Below are positions 1-6,450 of a stretch of DNA of 7,076 bases, one piece after another; within the stretch, counting starts at the first letter, position 1, and every line of letters starts with the position of its first letter. Origin of the DNA: an uncultured bacterium (GTDB taxonomy: Bacteria; Bacillota; Clostridia; Oscillospirales; Oscillospiraceae); contig CAJMQD010000045.1 in the NCBI GenBank assembly GCA_905215425.1, positions 1 to 7,076 of the forward strand, read 5' to 3'. Both the position numbers and the translations under genes were made by a program. A model generated the notes under the pieces. The model did no database searches. It had not been told where the DNA came from and saw nothing but the letters and a program-made list of their open reading frames with translations.

Positions 1-480
1 CAGATCGTCCACTGTCTCAATGGGAGAGTCCTCCTTGACGATGACCACCTGGATACCGGTAGCGTAGGACTCAGAAAAGTCCATGACCTCCTGGCGCTCC
101 TCGGTGACGGTGATACCCGCCATGGCGATGTCGCTCTGGCCGGTCTGGACGGCGGTGAGGGCGGCGTCAAAGCCCATATCATCCACCACCAGCTCCAGGC
201 CCAGCTTCTCGGCGATGGCGCCGGCCACCTCTACGTCGATGCCCTCGAAGGAGCCGTCATCAGCCACCATCTCGTAGGGAGGGAAGGAGGCGTTGGTGGA
301 CATGGTCAGCTTACCGGCCGTCACCGTGGTAAAATTGGCCCCGTTGGAGGCAGAGGTGGAAACAGAGTTGCCGTCGGAAGTGGAGGTGCTGCCGGAGACA
401 GAAGGCTCATCCTTCTTACCGCAGGCGGCCAGGGACAGCATCATGGCCAGAGCCATGGTCATAGCAAGAATCTTTTTCAT
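1..480 (-). CDS. Amino-acid ABC transporter substrate-binding lipoprotein (family 3), C-terminus cut off
   Basis: The 160 visible residues begin with a lipoprotein signal: a short basic MKK start, a hydrophobic run, then LSLAAC with the lipidated cysteine at residue 20. A Ser/Thr/Gly/Asn-rich linker follows (about 25-52). The bacterial family 3 solute-binding fold then starts, with the family hallmarks TNASFPPYE (62-70), a G-FEGIDVEVAGAIAEKLG stretch (about 76-94), LTAVQTGQSDIAMAGITVTEER (about 107-128) and DFSESY (133-138). Proteins of this family capture polar amino acids or similar solutes outside the membrane and pass them to an ABC permease/ATPase pair, which should lie beyond the left edge if present. 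The start at 480 is set by AAGGAG at 494-489, eight bases upstream, and by the signal peptide. The ligand cannot be told from this part. About 100 residues of a typical 260-280 are missing. Confidence 0.93.
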   Translation of the reverse strand, partial: MKKILAMTMALAMMLSLAACGKKDEPSVSGSTSTSDGNSVSTSASNGANFTTVTAGKLTMSTNASFPPYEMVADDGSFEGIDVEVAGAIAEKLGLELVVDDMGFDAALTAVQTGQSDIAMAGITVTEERQEVMDFSESYATGIQVVIVKEDSPIETVDDL

Positions 481-556
481 CTTGAAAACTCCTTTTCAGT
501 TTATTAGTTTACTTATTTTGCAAGAGCATCTCAAGTGCTTGCCTTGAGCATGACTC

Positions 557-586
557 AGTATACTCCGGTTAAATATACAAAGTCAA
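557..586 (-). promoter_or_regulatory. Sigma-A-type promoter of the substrate-binding protein gene
   Basis: On the minus strand, TTGACT (586-581) and TATACT (562-557) are separated by 18 bases. Each box matches the vegetative consensus at five of six positions. Transcription would start near 550, giving a leader of about 70 bases. That leader holds a six-base inverted repeat (CTCAAG at 548-543, CTTGAG at 535-530), a weak hairpin with no U-tract. No riboswitch class is recognised. Confidence 0.65.
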
Positions 587-882
587 CCGTAATTCAGTGG
601 GAAAAAACCGGATTTTATTTCGTGTTTTTTGGTTGTTTTGTCATTTGTTTTTGACTTTTCCCCTTTACCCTACCGCTTCTGTATGTTTTAAATTTCGATT
701 ATGTTAGTTTTTTTAGCATTTTTCCGCTATTTTCACCATTTTTCCAAGTTTTCATATATTCATTATTATTCGAATATTCAGTTCTGTTTTCCCGCAGGTC
801 TGGAACTTTTTTTCGCCTATCCCGTCTATTCCTTATCATAAGACAGATTTCTTGTATCTTTCTTAATTTTTCCTCCCGACTC

Positions 883-911
883 TTGCATTTTGAGTGGTCG
901 GTTATTATGAT
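883..911 (+). promoter_or_regulatory. Candidate promoter for the LTA synthase gene
   Basis: TATGAT at 906-911 matches the -10 consensus at five of six positions. It lies 17 bases after TTGCAT (883-888), which shares only the TTG of the -35 consensus. Initiation near 918 would give a leader of about 55 bases before the ATG at 973. Possible upstream in-frame starts (TTG 883, ATG 907) fall inside this promoter, which supports 973 as the real start. The evidence is weak because T-rich DNA makes chance matches common. Confidence 0.33.
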
Positions 912-972
912 AGTCGTAGTCTGCTGTGCACCCTTCTCTCTTTTCAGCAGCATTTTAAGGTACGGTGAAACA

Positions 973-2820
973 ATGAGAAAACTGATTTACGGGGACTGTT
1001 TTCCCCGCCTTTTACAGAATATGCGTCAGTATCCCGGCCGTTGGGCCGCCCGCCTGGTCTTTCTCTTGGGGCCCTGGCTCTCCTTCTGGATGGTAGAAAT
1101 TCTTAACGGCAACGATGTGTTTAACGACCTGTACGCCTGGCAGGTGCTGATGAACCTGATCTGGTACTACCTGCTGTTTTTCCTCTGCCGCCTGATTTTG
1201 GGACGGAACCAGTGGGCCAGCACCGCCGGGGCTCTCCTGTCCTTCGCCTTCGGTCTGGTCAACCACTATGTGCTGCGCTTCCGCGGGCGCATCCTCTTCC
1301 CTGCCGATGTGGCCGGATGGCACACGGCGGCCAATGTGGCTGGCGGTTTCGATTACTCCATAGATCTGGAGATGGAACAGGCCCTGATCCTGCTGACCGC
1401 CTTTCTGTTCCTGGTGTGGGTCTGTCCCATCCGCCGCCGGCGGGACAAGCTGCCAAGGCCCCTGTCCGGATTCTTATGGGTGCTGATCCTGGGATACTCC
1501 TTTGCCTTCTTTAAAACCGGGATGCTCCCCGCCTTAGACATCTATACCCAGCAGTGGGTCACCCAGCGCAACGGCTTCCTGCTGAATTTTACAGTGGCCC
1601 TGCGGTACAGCAGCGTAGAAAAGCCCGACGGATACTCCCGCGACACGGTGCTGGAACTGGCGGAGCAGTATCCGGGACAGGATGGAGACGAGTCCAAGCA
1701 GCCGGTCAACCTGGTCGTCATTATGAACGAATCCTTCGCCGATCTCACCATCTTCGACAGTCTGGACCCCTCAGAGGATCCCACTCCCTTCCTGCACAGC
1801 CTGACGGAGAACACGGTGAAGGGCTGGATGTATTCCCCGGTCACCGGCGGCGGCACCGCCAGCGTGGAGTTTGAATACCTCACTGGCTTCTCTACCCTGT
1901 TCCAGCCGCCCCACACCGTGGCCTACCAGCTGTATGTGAAAGAAAATATGCCCTCTTTGGCTGCGCTGGCGGGGAGCGCAGGGTACGAAACCACCGCCTT
2001 CCACCCCTATAAGTCCTCCGGCTGGAATCGCCCCATCGCCTATAAGGACTTGGACTTTGACCACCAGCTCTACGAGGAGGATGTGGAGGACCCCTATCTC
2101 ATCCGACACTATATCTCTGACCACTCCGACTACCAGAAGGTCATGGAGACCACCCAGGCCGCCAACGCCGAGGGCAAAAAATGCTTTATCTTTAATGTGA
2201 CTATGCAGAACCACAGCGGCTATACGCAGGGGTGGAACAATCTGGAGCGCACCATCGATCTGCCGGAAGCCCTGAAGAGTGCGGACGGCTCTGCCCGGCA
2301 GTATTTCGCCCTGGTCCGGGCCAGCGATGACGCGCTGAAGGAGCTGATCGACTATTACAGCACGGTTGAGGAACGCACTATGGTGGTCCTCTTCGGCGAC
2401 CATCAGCCGCCCCTGAAAAACGCTTTCTATGAAGAGCTGTACGGCAAAGCGCTGTCTGAGCGTACCACGCAGGAGGTCATGAAGCAGTACATCACCCCCT
2501 TCTTTATCTGGACCAATTACGACATCGAGGAGCAGCAGGACGTTTCCATCAGCCCCAACTATCTGGGCGTGCTCACGGCCAAGCTGGCGGGCCTGCCTAT
2601 GACCGGATTTATGGAATTCCTGGATGATATGTATCAGGAGCTGCCCGCCATCACTCCCGTGGGCATCCTCACCGATGACGGCCGGTATAAAAAGCGGAAG
2701 GAACTGGATCAGCAACTTCAGACCTGGCTGGACAACTACGAAATTCTGAACTACTGCGGCATGGTTGATCTCTTTGACGAGGCACGGCCCATGTTCTGCC
2801 TGGAAGAAGCCAATCCGTGA
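973..2820 (+). CDS. LTA synthase family membrane protein (polyglycerol-phosphate or related phosphoglycerol transferase)
   Basis: A 615-residue protein with the LtaS plan: five membrane segments (about 24-44, 55-77, 82-100, 136-153, 164-181) and then a large extracytoplasmic sulfatase-like domain (about 240-560). The metal and catalytic residues of the family are visible: E253 in MNESFADL, nucleophile T295 in GGGTASVEFEYLTG, H414 in MQNHSGY, and D476-H477 in LFGDHQPP. In Staphylococcus aureus LtaS the equivalents are E255, T300, H416, D475 and H476, so active-site spacing is almost the same. The family transfers glycerol-phosphate from phosphatidylglycerol to build lipoteichoic acid or to prime or decorate related polymers on the outer face of the membrane. 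I chose ATG 973 (AAGGT at 957-961 and GGTGA at 964-968 upstream) over the in-frame TTG 883 or ATG 907, which would place an extra hydrophobic stretch before the basic N-terminus. Whether it is the main synthase or a paralogue cannot be decided here. Confidence 0.93.
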   Translation: MRKLIYGDCFPRLLQNMRQYPGRWAARLVFLLGPWLSFWMVEILNGNDVFNDLYAWQVLMNLIWYYLLFFLCRLILGRNQWASTAGALLSFAFGLVNHYVLRFRGRILFPADVAGWHTAANVAGGFDYSIDLEMEQALILLTAFLFLVWVCPIRRRRDKLPRPLSGFLWVLILGYSFAFFKTGMLPALDIYTQQWVTQRNGFLLNFTVALRYSSVEKPDGYSRDTVLELAEQYPGQDGDESKQPVNLVVIMNESFADLTIFDSLDPSEDPTPFLHSLTENTVKGWMYSPVTGGGTASVEFEYLTGFSTLFQPPHTVAYQLYVKENMPSLAALAGSAGYETTAFHPYKSSGWNRPIAYKDLDFDHQLYEEDVEDPYLIRHYISDHSDYQKVMETTQAANAEGKKCFIFNVTMQNHSGYTQGWNNLERTIDLPEALKSADGSARQYFALVRASDDALKELIDYYSTVEERTMVVLFGDHQPPLKNAFYEELYGKALSERTTQEVMKQYITPFFIWTNYDIEEQQDVSISPNYLGVLTAKLAGLPMTGFMEFLDDMYQELPAITPVGILTDDGRYKKRKELDQQLQTWLDNYEILNYCGMVDLFDEARPMFCLEEANP

Positions 2821-2834
2821 TCCTCAATTTTGTT

Positions 2835-2860
2835 CTGCCCGCCCCCTGCAGGGCGGGCAG
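2835..2860. repeat. Perfect 10-bp GC-rich inverted repeat after the LTA synthase gene
   Basis: CTGCCCGCCC (2835-2844) is exactly complementary to GGGCGGGCAG (2851-2860) around a six-base loop. It lies 14 bases after the stop codon at 2820. The hairpin is very stable, but neither strand has a T-run directly after it, so it is not a textbook intrinsic terminator. It may protect the mRNA end, or it may act together with the next hairpin (2882-2907), which is followed by TTTT on the plus strand. Confidence 0.6.
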
Positions 2861-2876
2861 CGCCCATAGAACTATG

Positions 2877-2910
2877 AAAAAACGGGCCGTCCAGCCGGAC
2901 GACCCGTTTT
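2877..2910 (-). terminator. Intrinsic terminator of the cysE-cysS operon
   Basis: Read on the minus strand, an 11-bp stem (2907-2897 with 2892-2882) closes a four-base loop and is followed directly by six T (2882-2877). The only imperfection is one U-G wobble; on the plus strand the same position is a C-A mismatch, so the structure is better in the minus direction. It lies about 20 bases past the cysS stop. The plus strand also has TTTT after the stem (2907-2910), so it may stop the convergent LTA synthase transcript as well. Confidence 0.88.
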
Positions 2911-2926
2911 GTTATGCTCTTTTCTT

Positions 2927-4372
2927 TTAGATGCGCTTCCAAACCGCGCCGCCGGGCACGTCGGTAATTTCAATGCCCTGCTGCTTCAGCTCGTCGCGGA
3001 TGCGGTCAGCCTCAGCAAAGTTCTTGGTCTTCTTTGCCTGATACCGGGCCAGAACCTGAGCGTCCACCGCGGGGTCGCCCTCACCGGTAATGGCGTAACC
3101 GGCAGAGGCGTTGGTCTTGGCATTGGCCTGCTCCTGGCGCACCTTGTCGGCCTTCTCCAGCAGGGACAGGCTCAGCACCTGGTCAAAGCTGTCCAGGATG
3201 GCCAGCTTGGTGGCGTCGTTGGTCTTGGCCTTCAGCACGTCGTACACGGCGGTAACACCCATGGAGGTGTTCAGGTCGTTGCCCAGCTGCTGGTCAAACT
3301 TCTCCTTATACTCCGCCAGAACGGCCTGGTCCACCTCACCCTCGCCGGGCTTCAGCGCGGCGATCTTGGCGATCAGCTTATTGAAGGCCGCAGTGGCATT
3401 GTCCAGGTTCTCCCAGGAGAACACCAGGCTCTTGCGGTAGTGGGACTGCAGGCAGAAGAAGCGGTAAACGATGGGATCATAACCCTTCTCCTCCAGCAGA
3501 GAGACGGTAAGGAACTCGCCCTTGGACTTGGACATTTTGCCGTGGTTGGTGTTCAGATGATGCACATGGAACCAGTGGGGGCACCAAGGGTGACCCAGAT
3601 AGGACTCAGACTGGGCGATCTCGTTGGTGTGGTGGGGGAAGGCATTGTCAATGCCGCCGCAGTGCAGATCCAGGTACTCCCCGTTATACTTCATGGAGAT
3701 GCCGGAGCACTCAATGTGCCAACCGGGATAGCCCACGCCCCAGGGGGAATCCCACTTCAGGGCCTGGTCCTCGAACTTGGACTTGGTGAACCACAGGACG
3801 AAGTCGTTCTTATTCTTCTTATTGGTGTCCTCCTCTACGCCCTCGCGCACGCCCACGGCCAGATCATCCTCGTCGTGGTCATTGAACACATAGTAGCGGT
3901 CCAGCTTAGAGGTGTCGAAATACACGTTTCCGCCGGCCAGATAGGCGTAGCCCTTCTCCAGCAGACGGGTGATGATCTTGATATAGTCGTCGATCAGACC
4001 GGTGGCGGGCTGCACCACGTCAGGCGTTTTGATGTTCAGTTTTGCGCAGTCAGAGAAGAACGCGTCCGTATAGAACTTGGCGATCTCCATGACCGTCTTG
4101 TGCTCCCGGCGGGCGCCCTTCAGCATTTTATCCTCGCCCTCGTCCGCGTCAGAGGTCAGGTGGCCCACGTCGGTGATGTTCATAACCCGGTTCACATCAT
4201 ACCCCGTCCAGCGGAGATACTTCTCCAGCACGTCCTCCATGATATAGGAACGCAGGTTGCCGATATGGGCAAAGTGGTATACCGTAGGGCCGCAGGTGTA
4301 CATCTCCACATGGCCGGGGGTGTGGGTGACAAATTCATCTTTCTTATGGGTGGCCGAGTTGTATAATAACAT
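2927..4372 (-). CDS. cysS: Cysteinyl-tRNA synthetase
   Basis: This 481-residue class I aminoacyl-tRNA synthetase joins cysteine to tRNA-Cys in the cytoplasm using ATP. The N-terminus reads MYTCGPTVYHFAHIGNLRSY, with the HIGN nucleotide-binding signature at 36-39. The second signature, KMSKS, is at 279-283. The zinc ligands that select cysteine in this family are all present: C27, C222 (in HIECSGIS), H247 and E251 (in PHHTNE). Their spacing matches the C28, C209, H234, E238 set of the E. coli enzyme apart from a 13-residue difference between the first two. The C-terminal part (about 350-481) is the helical anticodon-binding region and ends in a basic patch with DRIRDELKQQGIEITD. The start is fixed by AAAGGA at 4386-4381, eight bases upstream. 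It lies 34 bases after cysE in the same direction, shares the T-box-controlled promoter, and is followed by a terminator. It is complete with no sign of damage. Confidence 0.98.
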   Translation of the reverse strand: MLLYNSATHKKDEFVTHTPGHVEMYTCGPTVYHFAHIGNLRSYIMEDVLEKYLRWTGYDVNRVMNITDVGHLTSDADEGEDKMLKGARREHKTVMEIAKFYTDAFFSDCAKLNIKTPDVVQPATGLIDDYIKIITRLLEKGYAYLAGGNVYFDTSKLDRYYVFNDHDEDDLAVGVREGVEEDTNKKNKNDFVLWFTKSKFEDQALKWDSPWGVGYPGWHIECSGISMKYNGEYLDLHCGGIDNAFPHHTNEIAQSESYLGHPWCPHWFHVHHLNTNHGKMSKSKGEFLTVSLLEEKGYDPIVYRFFCLQSHYRKSLVFSWENLDNATAAFNKLIAKIAALKPGEGEVDQAVLAEYKEKFDQQLGNDLNTSMGVTAVYDVLKAKTNDATKLAILDSFDQVLSLSLLEKADKVRQEQANAKTNASAGYAITGEGDPAVDAQVLARYQAKKTKNFAEADRIRDELKQQGIEITDVPGGAVWKRI

Positions 4373-4406
4373 ATTGATTATCCTTTCTTCCGGCGGAGCG
4401 ATTATT

Positions 4407-5093
4407 TTATCTCACCAATCCGGTTTTTTTCTTTTGTTCTTCGCATTTCCAGGACAGATATTGTGCATCCAGAAGCTGTTCGATAAAGTCCAGACGGGCC
4501 GACAAAACTGACAGCCGCTCCAGAGTGGGGTTCTTTACGCTGGTCTGATCCACCTCGTCTGCGTAGTGGGTGGTCTGTCCCGCGATGCGGACGATCTGGG
4601 CCGGGATCCCCACCGCGGTGGCGTTCTCCGGCACCTCACCGAGCACCACAGAGTTGGCCGCGATGCGGGCATTGTCCCCCACCTTGAAGGGGCCCAGGAT
4701 CTTGGCGCCGCAGCCGATCAGGACATTGTTTCCAATGGTGGGGTGGCGCTTTCCCTTATCTTTGCCCGTTCCCCCCAAGGTCACTCCGTGGTACAGCAGG
4801 CAGTCATCCCCGATCTCTGCCGTCTCTCCGATCACGATACCCATACCGTGGTCAATGACGAAACGGCGGCCGATCTTTGCCCCCGGGTGGATCTCCACCC
4901 CTGTTATGTGCCTGGCCAACTGGGAGTTCAGGCGGGCCAGAAAGCGCATTCTGTGACACCACAGCCAGTGGCTGACCCTATGAAACAGAATGGCGTGTAC
5001 CCCTTGGTACAGCAACAGGATCTCCAATTTAGAGCGAGCCGCCGGATCACGGCGCTGATAGGCCTCCAGCGTCTCGTCCAATGCTTTGAACAT
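4407..5093 (-). CDS. cysE: Serine O-acetyltransferase
   Basis: A 228-residue protein that acetylates L-serine with acetyl-CoA to give O-acetylserine, the acceptor for sulfide in cysteine synthesis. The N-terminal helices (1-60) lead into a left-handed beta helix of hexapeptide repeats (about 64-190). Catalytic landmarks are E67 in [11 protein letters not shown] (Asp in E. coli CysE), H82 in [15 protein letters not shown], the [16 protein letters not shown] segment (103-118) and H117. The sequence is of the short Bacillus type. The last 40 residues (about 190-228) form a charged, probably coiled helix ending KKKTG, somewhat beyond the usual core. I chose ATG 5093 because a full AAGGAGGT lies at 5104-5097, although the spacing is short (three to four bases). 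An in-frame TTG at 5135 sits inside the leader terminator and is unlikely. The first gene after the Cys T-box; cysS follows 34 bases later. Confidence 0.96.
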   Translation of the reverse strand: MFKALDETLEAYQRRDPAARSKLEILLLYQGVHAILFHRVSHWLWCHRMRFLARLNSQLARHITGVEIHPGAKIGRRFVIDHGMGIVIGETAEIGDDCLLYHGVTLGGTGKDKGKRHPTIGNNVLIGCGAKILGPFKVGDNARIAANSVVLGEVPENATAVGIPAQIVRIAGQTTHYADEVDQTSVKNPTLERLSVLSARLDFIEQLLDAQYLSWKCEEQKKKTGLVR

Positions 5094-5100
5094 GGGACCT

Positions 5101-5128
5101 CCTTGTTCCAGAATCAGCGAGAACAAGG
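5101..5128 (-). promoter_or_regulatory. Hairpin that buries part of the cysE Shine-Dalgarno
   Basis: CCTTGTTC (5128-5121) and GAACAAGG (5108-5101) form a perfect 8-bp stem around a 12-base loop, downstream of the T-box terminator. The 3' arm contains AAGG (5104-5101), the first half of the AAGGAGGT that serves the cysE start at 5093. This could dampen or tune cysE translation after read-through. The pairing is seen directly; the effect is inference. Confidence 0.5.
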
Positions 5129-5133
5129 GAAAC

Positions 5134-5169
5134 AAAAAAGCCCCCTATACCCACATGGGCATAAGAGGC
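5134..5169 (-). terminator. T-box leader terminator (attenuator)
   Basis: On the minus strand, a 14-base arm (5169-5156) pairs completely with 5153-5140 when G-U wobbles are allowed, leaving a tight loop, and six T follow (5139-5134). The 5' arm includes CTCTT (5167-5163), the same bases needed to close the antiterminator. The two structures therefore exclude each other, the defining logic of a transcription-controlling T-box. Confidence 0.9.
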
Positions 5170-5357
5170 GACAGGGTCGCGGTTCCACTCTTGTTTCTCA
5201 CTTTTCCGACCGCTATCGGGGTCGAACCGGACGGCATTGCCCGCCGCGCTCCCGGACGCACTTCACGCACTCCTGCCGTGGAACCGCTCTCAGTCGGTGG
5301 CGTTTCCTCTCTGTCCGTCGGTGTGGGCGCTACTTTTCCGTTCCTTGCGCTTACAAG
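5134..5357 (-). promoter_or_regulatory. Cysteine-specific T-box riboswitch leader
   Basis: The leader of cysE-cysS carries the T-box core GAGTGGAACCGCG (5190-5178). The antiterminator is explicit: AAGAG (5192-5188) pairs with CTCTT (5167-5163), the seven-base bulge TGGAACC (5187-5181) would bind the tRNA acceptor end, and GCGAC (5180-5176) pairs with GTCGC (5172-5168) around CCT. In Stem I, CGGA (5340-5337) pairs with TCCG (5256-5253). Above it, AAAGTAG faces AAG-TGC-G, placing a UGC cysteine codon at 5260-5258 as the specifier. The next helix is CGCCCAC with GTGCGTG (one mismatch), and AGAGAGG occurs distally. A possible Stem III is 5224-5220 with 5211-5207. Known T-boxes sense uncharged tRNA: when tRNA-Cys is uncharged the antiterminator forms and cysE-cysS is transcribed. 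Motif, specifier and downstream genes agree. Confidence 0.95.
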
Positions 5358-5362
5358 ACAGT

Positions 5363-5391
5363 ATATTACCATCCCTCTGCAATTGTGTCAA
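5363..5391 (-). promoter_or_regulatory. Promoter of the T-box-cysE-cysS operon
   Basis: On the minus strand, a perfect TTGACA (5391-5386) is followed after exactly 17 bases by TAATAT (5368-5363). This near-ideal vegetative promoter predicts a start near 5357-5354, just before Stem I of the T-box, and a leader of about 260 bases to the cysE ATG. Such a strong promoter fits control mainly by attenuation. Confidence 0.85.
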
Positions 5392-5429
5392 GTGGTCTGC
5401 CCCCCTTCCTTCATTTTTCCTTAACGAAG

Positions 5430-5440
5430 TCTTGACAAGA
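5430..5440. promoter_or_regulatory. Short palindrome between the divergent promoters, candidate operator
   Basis: TCTTG-A-CAAGA is a perfect interrupted palindrome lying between the -35 box of the cys operon (5391-5386) and that of the LysR gene (5456-5461). Its position suits a regulator bound between divergent promoters, and LysR proteins often bind there. It also contains TTGACA (5432-5437), but no matching -10 lies at the correct distance, so it is unlikely to be a promoter box. Binding by the adjacent LysR is inference. Confidence 0.3.
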
Positions 5441-5446
5441 AATTCT

Positions 5447-5483
5447 AAAAAAAACTTGCACCCTATTGTTTTTATGTTATTAT
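5447..5483 (+). promoter_or_regulatory. Promoter of the LysR gene with an upstream A-tract
   Basis: TTGCAC (5456-5461) and TATTAT (5478-5483) are separated by 16 bases; TATTAT matches the -10 consensus at five of six positions. An eight-A run (5447-5454) sits directly upstream of the -35 box, where an UP element would be expected. Initiation near 5490 would give a leader of about 35 bases. Confidence 0.55.
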
Positions 5484-5505
5484 AGTTATAGTGAAGGAAT
5501 TATAG
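5479..5505 (+). repeat. Repeated ATTATAG motifs at the LysR promoter
   Basis: ATTATAG occurs at 5479-5485 and 5499-5505, exactly 20 bases apart (about two helical turns), with a related GTTATAG at 5485-5491 between them. The first copy overlaps the -10 box and the last lies just before the ribosome-binding site. They could be an autoregulatory site, but AT-rich DNA yields such repeats by chance. Confidence 0.3.
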
Positions 5506-5523
5506 AACAGGAGTTTGCGTGTC

Positions 5524-6450
5524 ATGTATTTAAAAAATCCGGAGTACTTTTTGACCATTGTCAAAGAACGCAGTATCTCCCGTGCGGCGGAGAAGCTGTA
5601 TCTCTCTCAGCCTTATCTCAGCCAATATCTGGCCAAGCTGGAATCCAATCTGGGTGTCACCCTGTTAGACCGTTCTCGCTCCCCCCTGCAGCTGACGCAG
5701 GCCGGCGCCCTGTTCCAGGCCTACCTGGAGCGGCAAGCCTATCTGAACCGGCAGCTGGAGAGCGATCTGCGCGATCTGCAGGACCGTAAGCGCCCTGAGC
5801 TTCATATCGGCATCTCCCCCTGGCGGGGTTCTGTGATTCTGCCCGATATTCTTCCGCAGTTCACCGAATATTATCCCGACGTCCATCTGGTTCTCCACGA
5901 AAGGCCCATTCCCGAGTTGTCCTCTCTGGCCCTGGACGGAACTACGGACTTCTGTCTGATGCCTATCCCGCTGAATCTTTCAGAGCTGACCTACGAGCAG
6001 GTGATTCACGAGCGGGTACTTATGGGCATCCACAAGGACCATCCCCTGGTGCAGGGGATCGACAGTCCGTTCACTGCCCCCCAGCACTTTGATCTGTCCA
6101 AGCTGGGACAGGAGCGGGTTATTATGCTGCCCTCCGACTGGTGGGTCTCCAAGCTTCTGTATAACGCCTTCTCTTCGCACAATTTGGAGCCGAGAGATAT
6201 TCTGATCACGACCAACAACACCACCGCTATCAATTTGGCGGCAGAAAAAATGGGCGTTATCTTCCTGTTCGAGACCGGTCTGCTCCGGGCCTCTTACGTG
6301 GACAAGCTGGCTTTCTTTACCATCGGCGAGCCTCCCATCACCGCAAATCTTACCGTGGTATACAAGAAAAACGCCTTCCTCTCCCCCGCTGCCCGCACCT
6401 TTATCGACCTGATCAAAAAGCAGTATCAGGCCTTTGACCGCATGGCTTAA
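5524..6450 (+). CDS. LysR-family transcriptional regulator
   Basis: A 308-residue regulator of standard LysR length. The winged helix-turn-helix occupies about 1-60, with the recognition unit SISRAAEKLYLSQPYLSQYL (17-36), followed by LAKLESNLGVTLLDRSRSPLQLTQAG, typical of the family. A linker helix (about 60-90) joins it to a periplasmic-binding-like effector domain (about 93-300) that begins ELHIGISPWRGSVILPDILPQF. The effector cannot be predicted. Start: AGGAG (5509-5513) lies ten bases before ATG 5524; the in-frame TTG at 5515 is only one base from it and so unlikely. It is divergent from the cys operon. Its TAA shares one base with an ATG opening the frame of the FNT channel gene (TAATG, 6448-6452), so the two are probably co-transcribed and the channel is its likeliest target. 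A role in controlling cysE is possible but unproven. Confidence 0.93.
   Translation: MYLKNPEYFLTIVKERSISRAAEKLYLSQPYLSQYLAKLESNLGVTLLDRSRSPLQLTQAGALFQAYLERQAYLNRQLESDLRDLQDRKRPELHIGISPWRGSVILPDILPQFTEYYPDVHLVLHERPIPELSSLALDGTTDFCLMPIPLNLSELTYEQVIHERVLMGIHKDHPLVQGIDSPFTAPQHFDLSKLGQERVIMLPSDWWVSKLLYNAFSSHNLEPRDILITTNNTTAINLAAEKMGVIFLFETGLLRASYVDKLAFFTIGEPPITANLTVVYKKNAFLSPAARTFIDLIKKQYQAFDRMA

Larger units (their letters stand above)
481..972. other. AT-rich divergent intergenic region
   Basis: This 492-base stretch separates two divergent genes. The left third holds the promoter and leader of the binding-protein gene. From about 600 to 880 the plus strand is extremely T-rich and poor in A and G, with many T-runs (for example 704-714 and 807-814), unlike the GC-rich coding DNA on both sides. 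I see no convincing gene, tRNA or riboswitch in it. An open frame on the minus strand (953-699) has no ribosome-binding site, and its Lys/Arg/Asn-rich composition is what a purine-rich strand gives by chance. A candidate promoter for the plus-strand gene lies at the right end. Confidence 0.6.

Noticed and set aside
699..953. An 84-residue minus-strand open frame in the AT-rich intergenic region
   Set aside because: No Shine-Dalgarno precedes it, and its Lys/Arg/Asn/Glu-rich composition follows from the purine-rich strand. It also overlaps the candidate promoter of the plus-strand gene.
883..972. An N-terminal extension of the LTA synthase from TTG 883 or ATG 907
   Set aside because: Neither has a good ribosome-binding site, both fall in the candidate promoter, and the extension would add an unusual hydrophobic stretch. 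ATG 973 gives the normal family plan.
1771..2715. A 314-codon open frame antisense to the LTA synthase gene
   Set aside because: A shadow of a clear LtaS-family gene. It has no recognisable domain or fitting ribosome-binding site, and its composition matches codon-bias mirroring.
2909..4366. A 485-codon open frame antisense to cysS
   Set aside because: It is a mirror of the GC-rich codon pattern of cysS, whose catalytic and zinc-binding motifs are intact. The antisense product is a Val/Leu/Gly/His/Gln-rich string without domain features and crosses the cysS terminator region.
5094..5135. A longer cysE starting at TTG 5135
   Set aside because: That codon lies in the T-run of the T-box terminator and has no Shine-Dalgarno, whereas ATG 5093 follows a full AAGGAGGT and matches the family start.
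4566..5435. A 289-codon open frame antisense to cysE and running through the T-box leader
   Set aside because: It runs against a well-supported CDS and across a structured RNA leader and its promoter. Its predicted protein has no family features.
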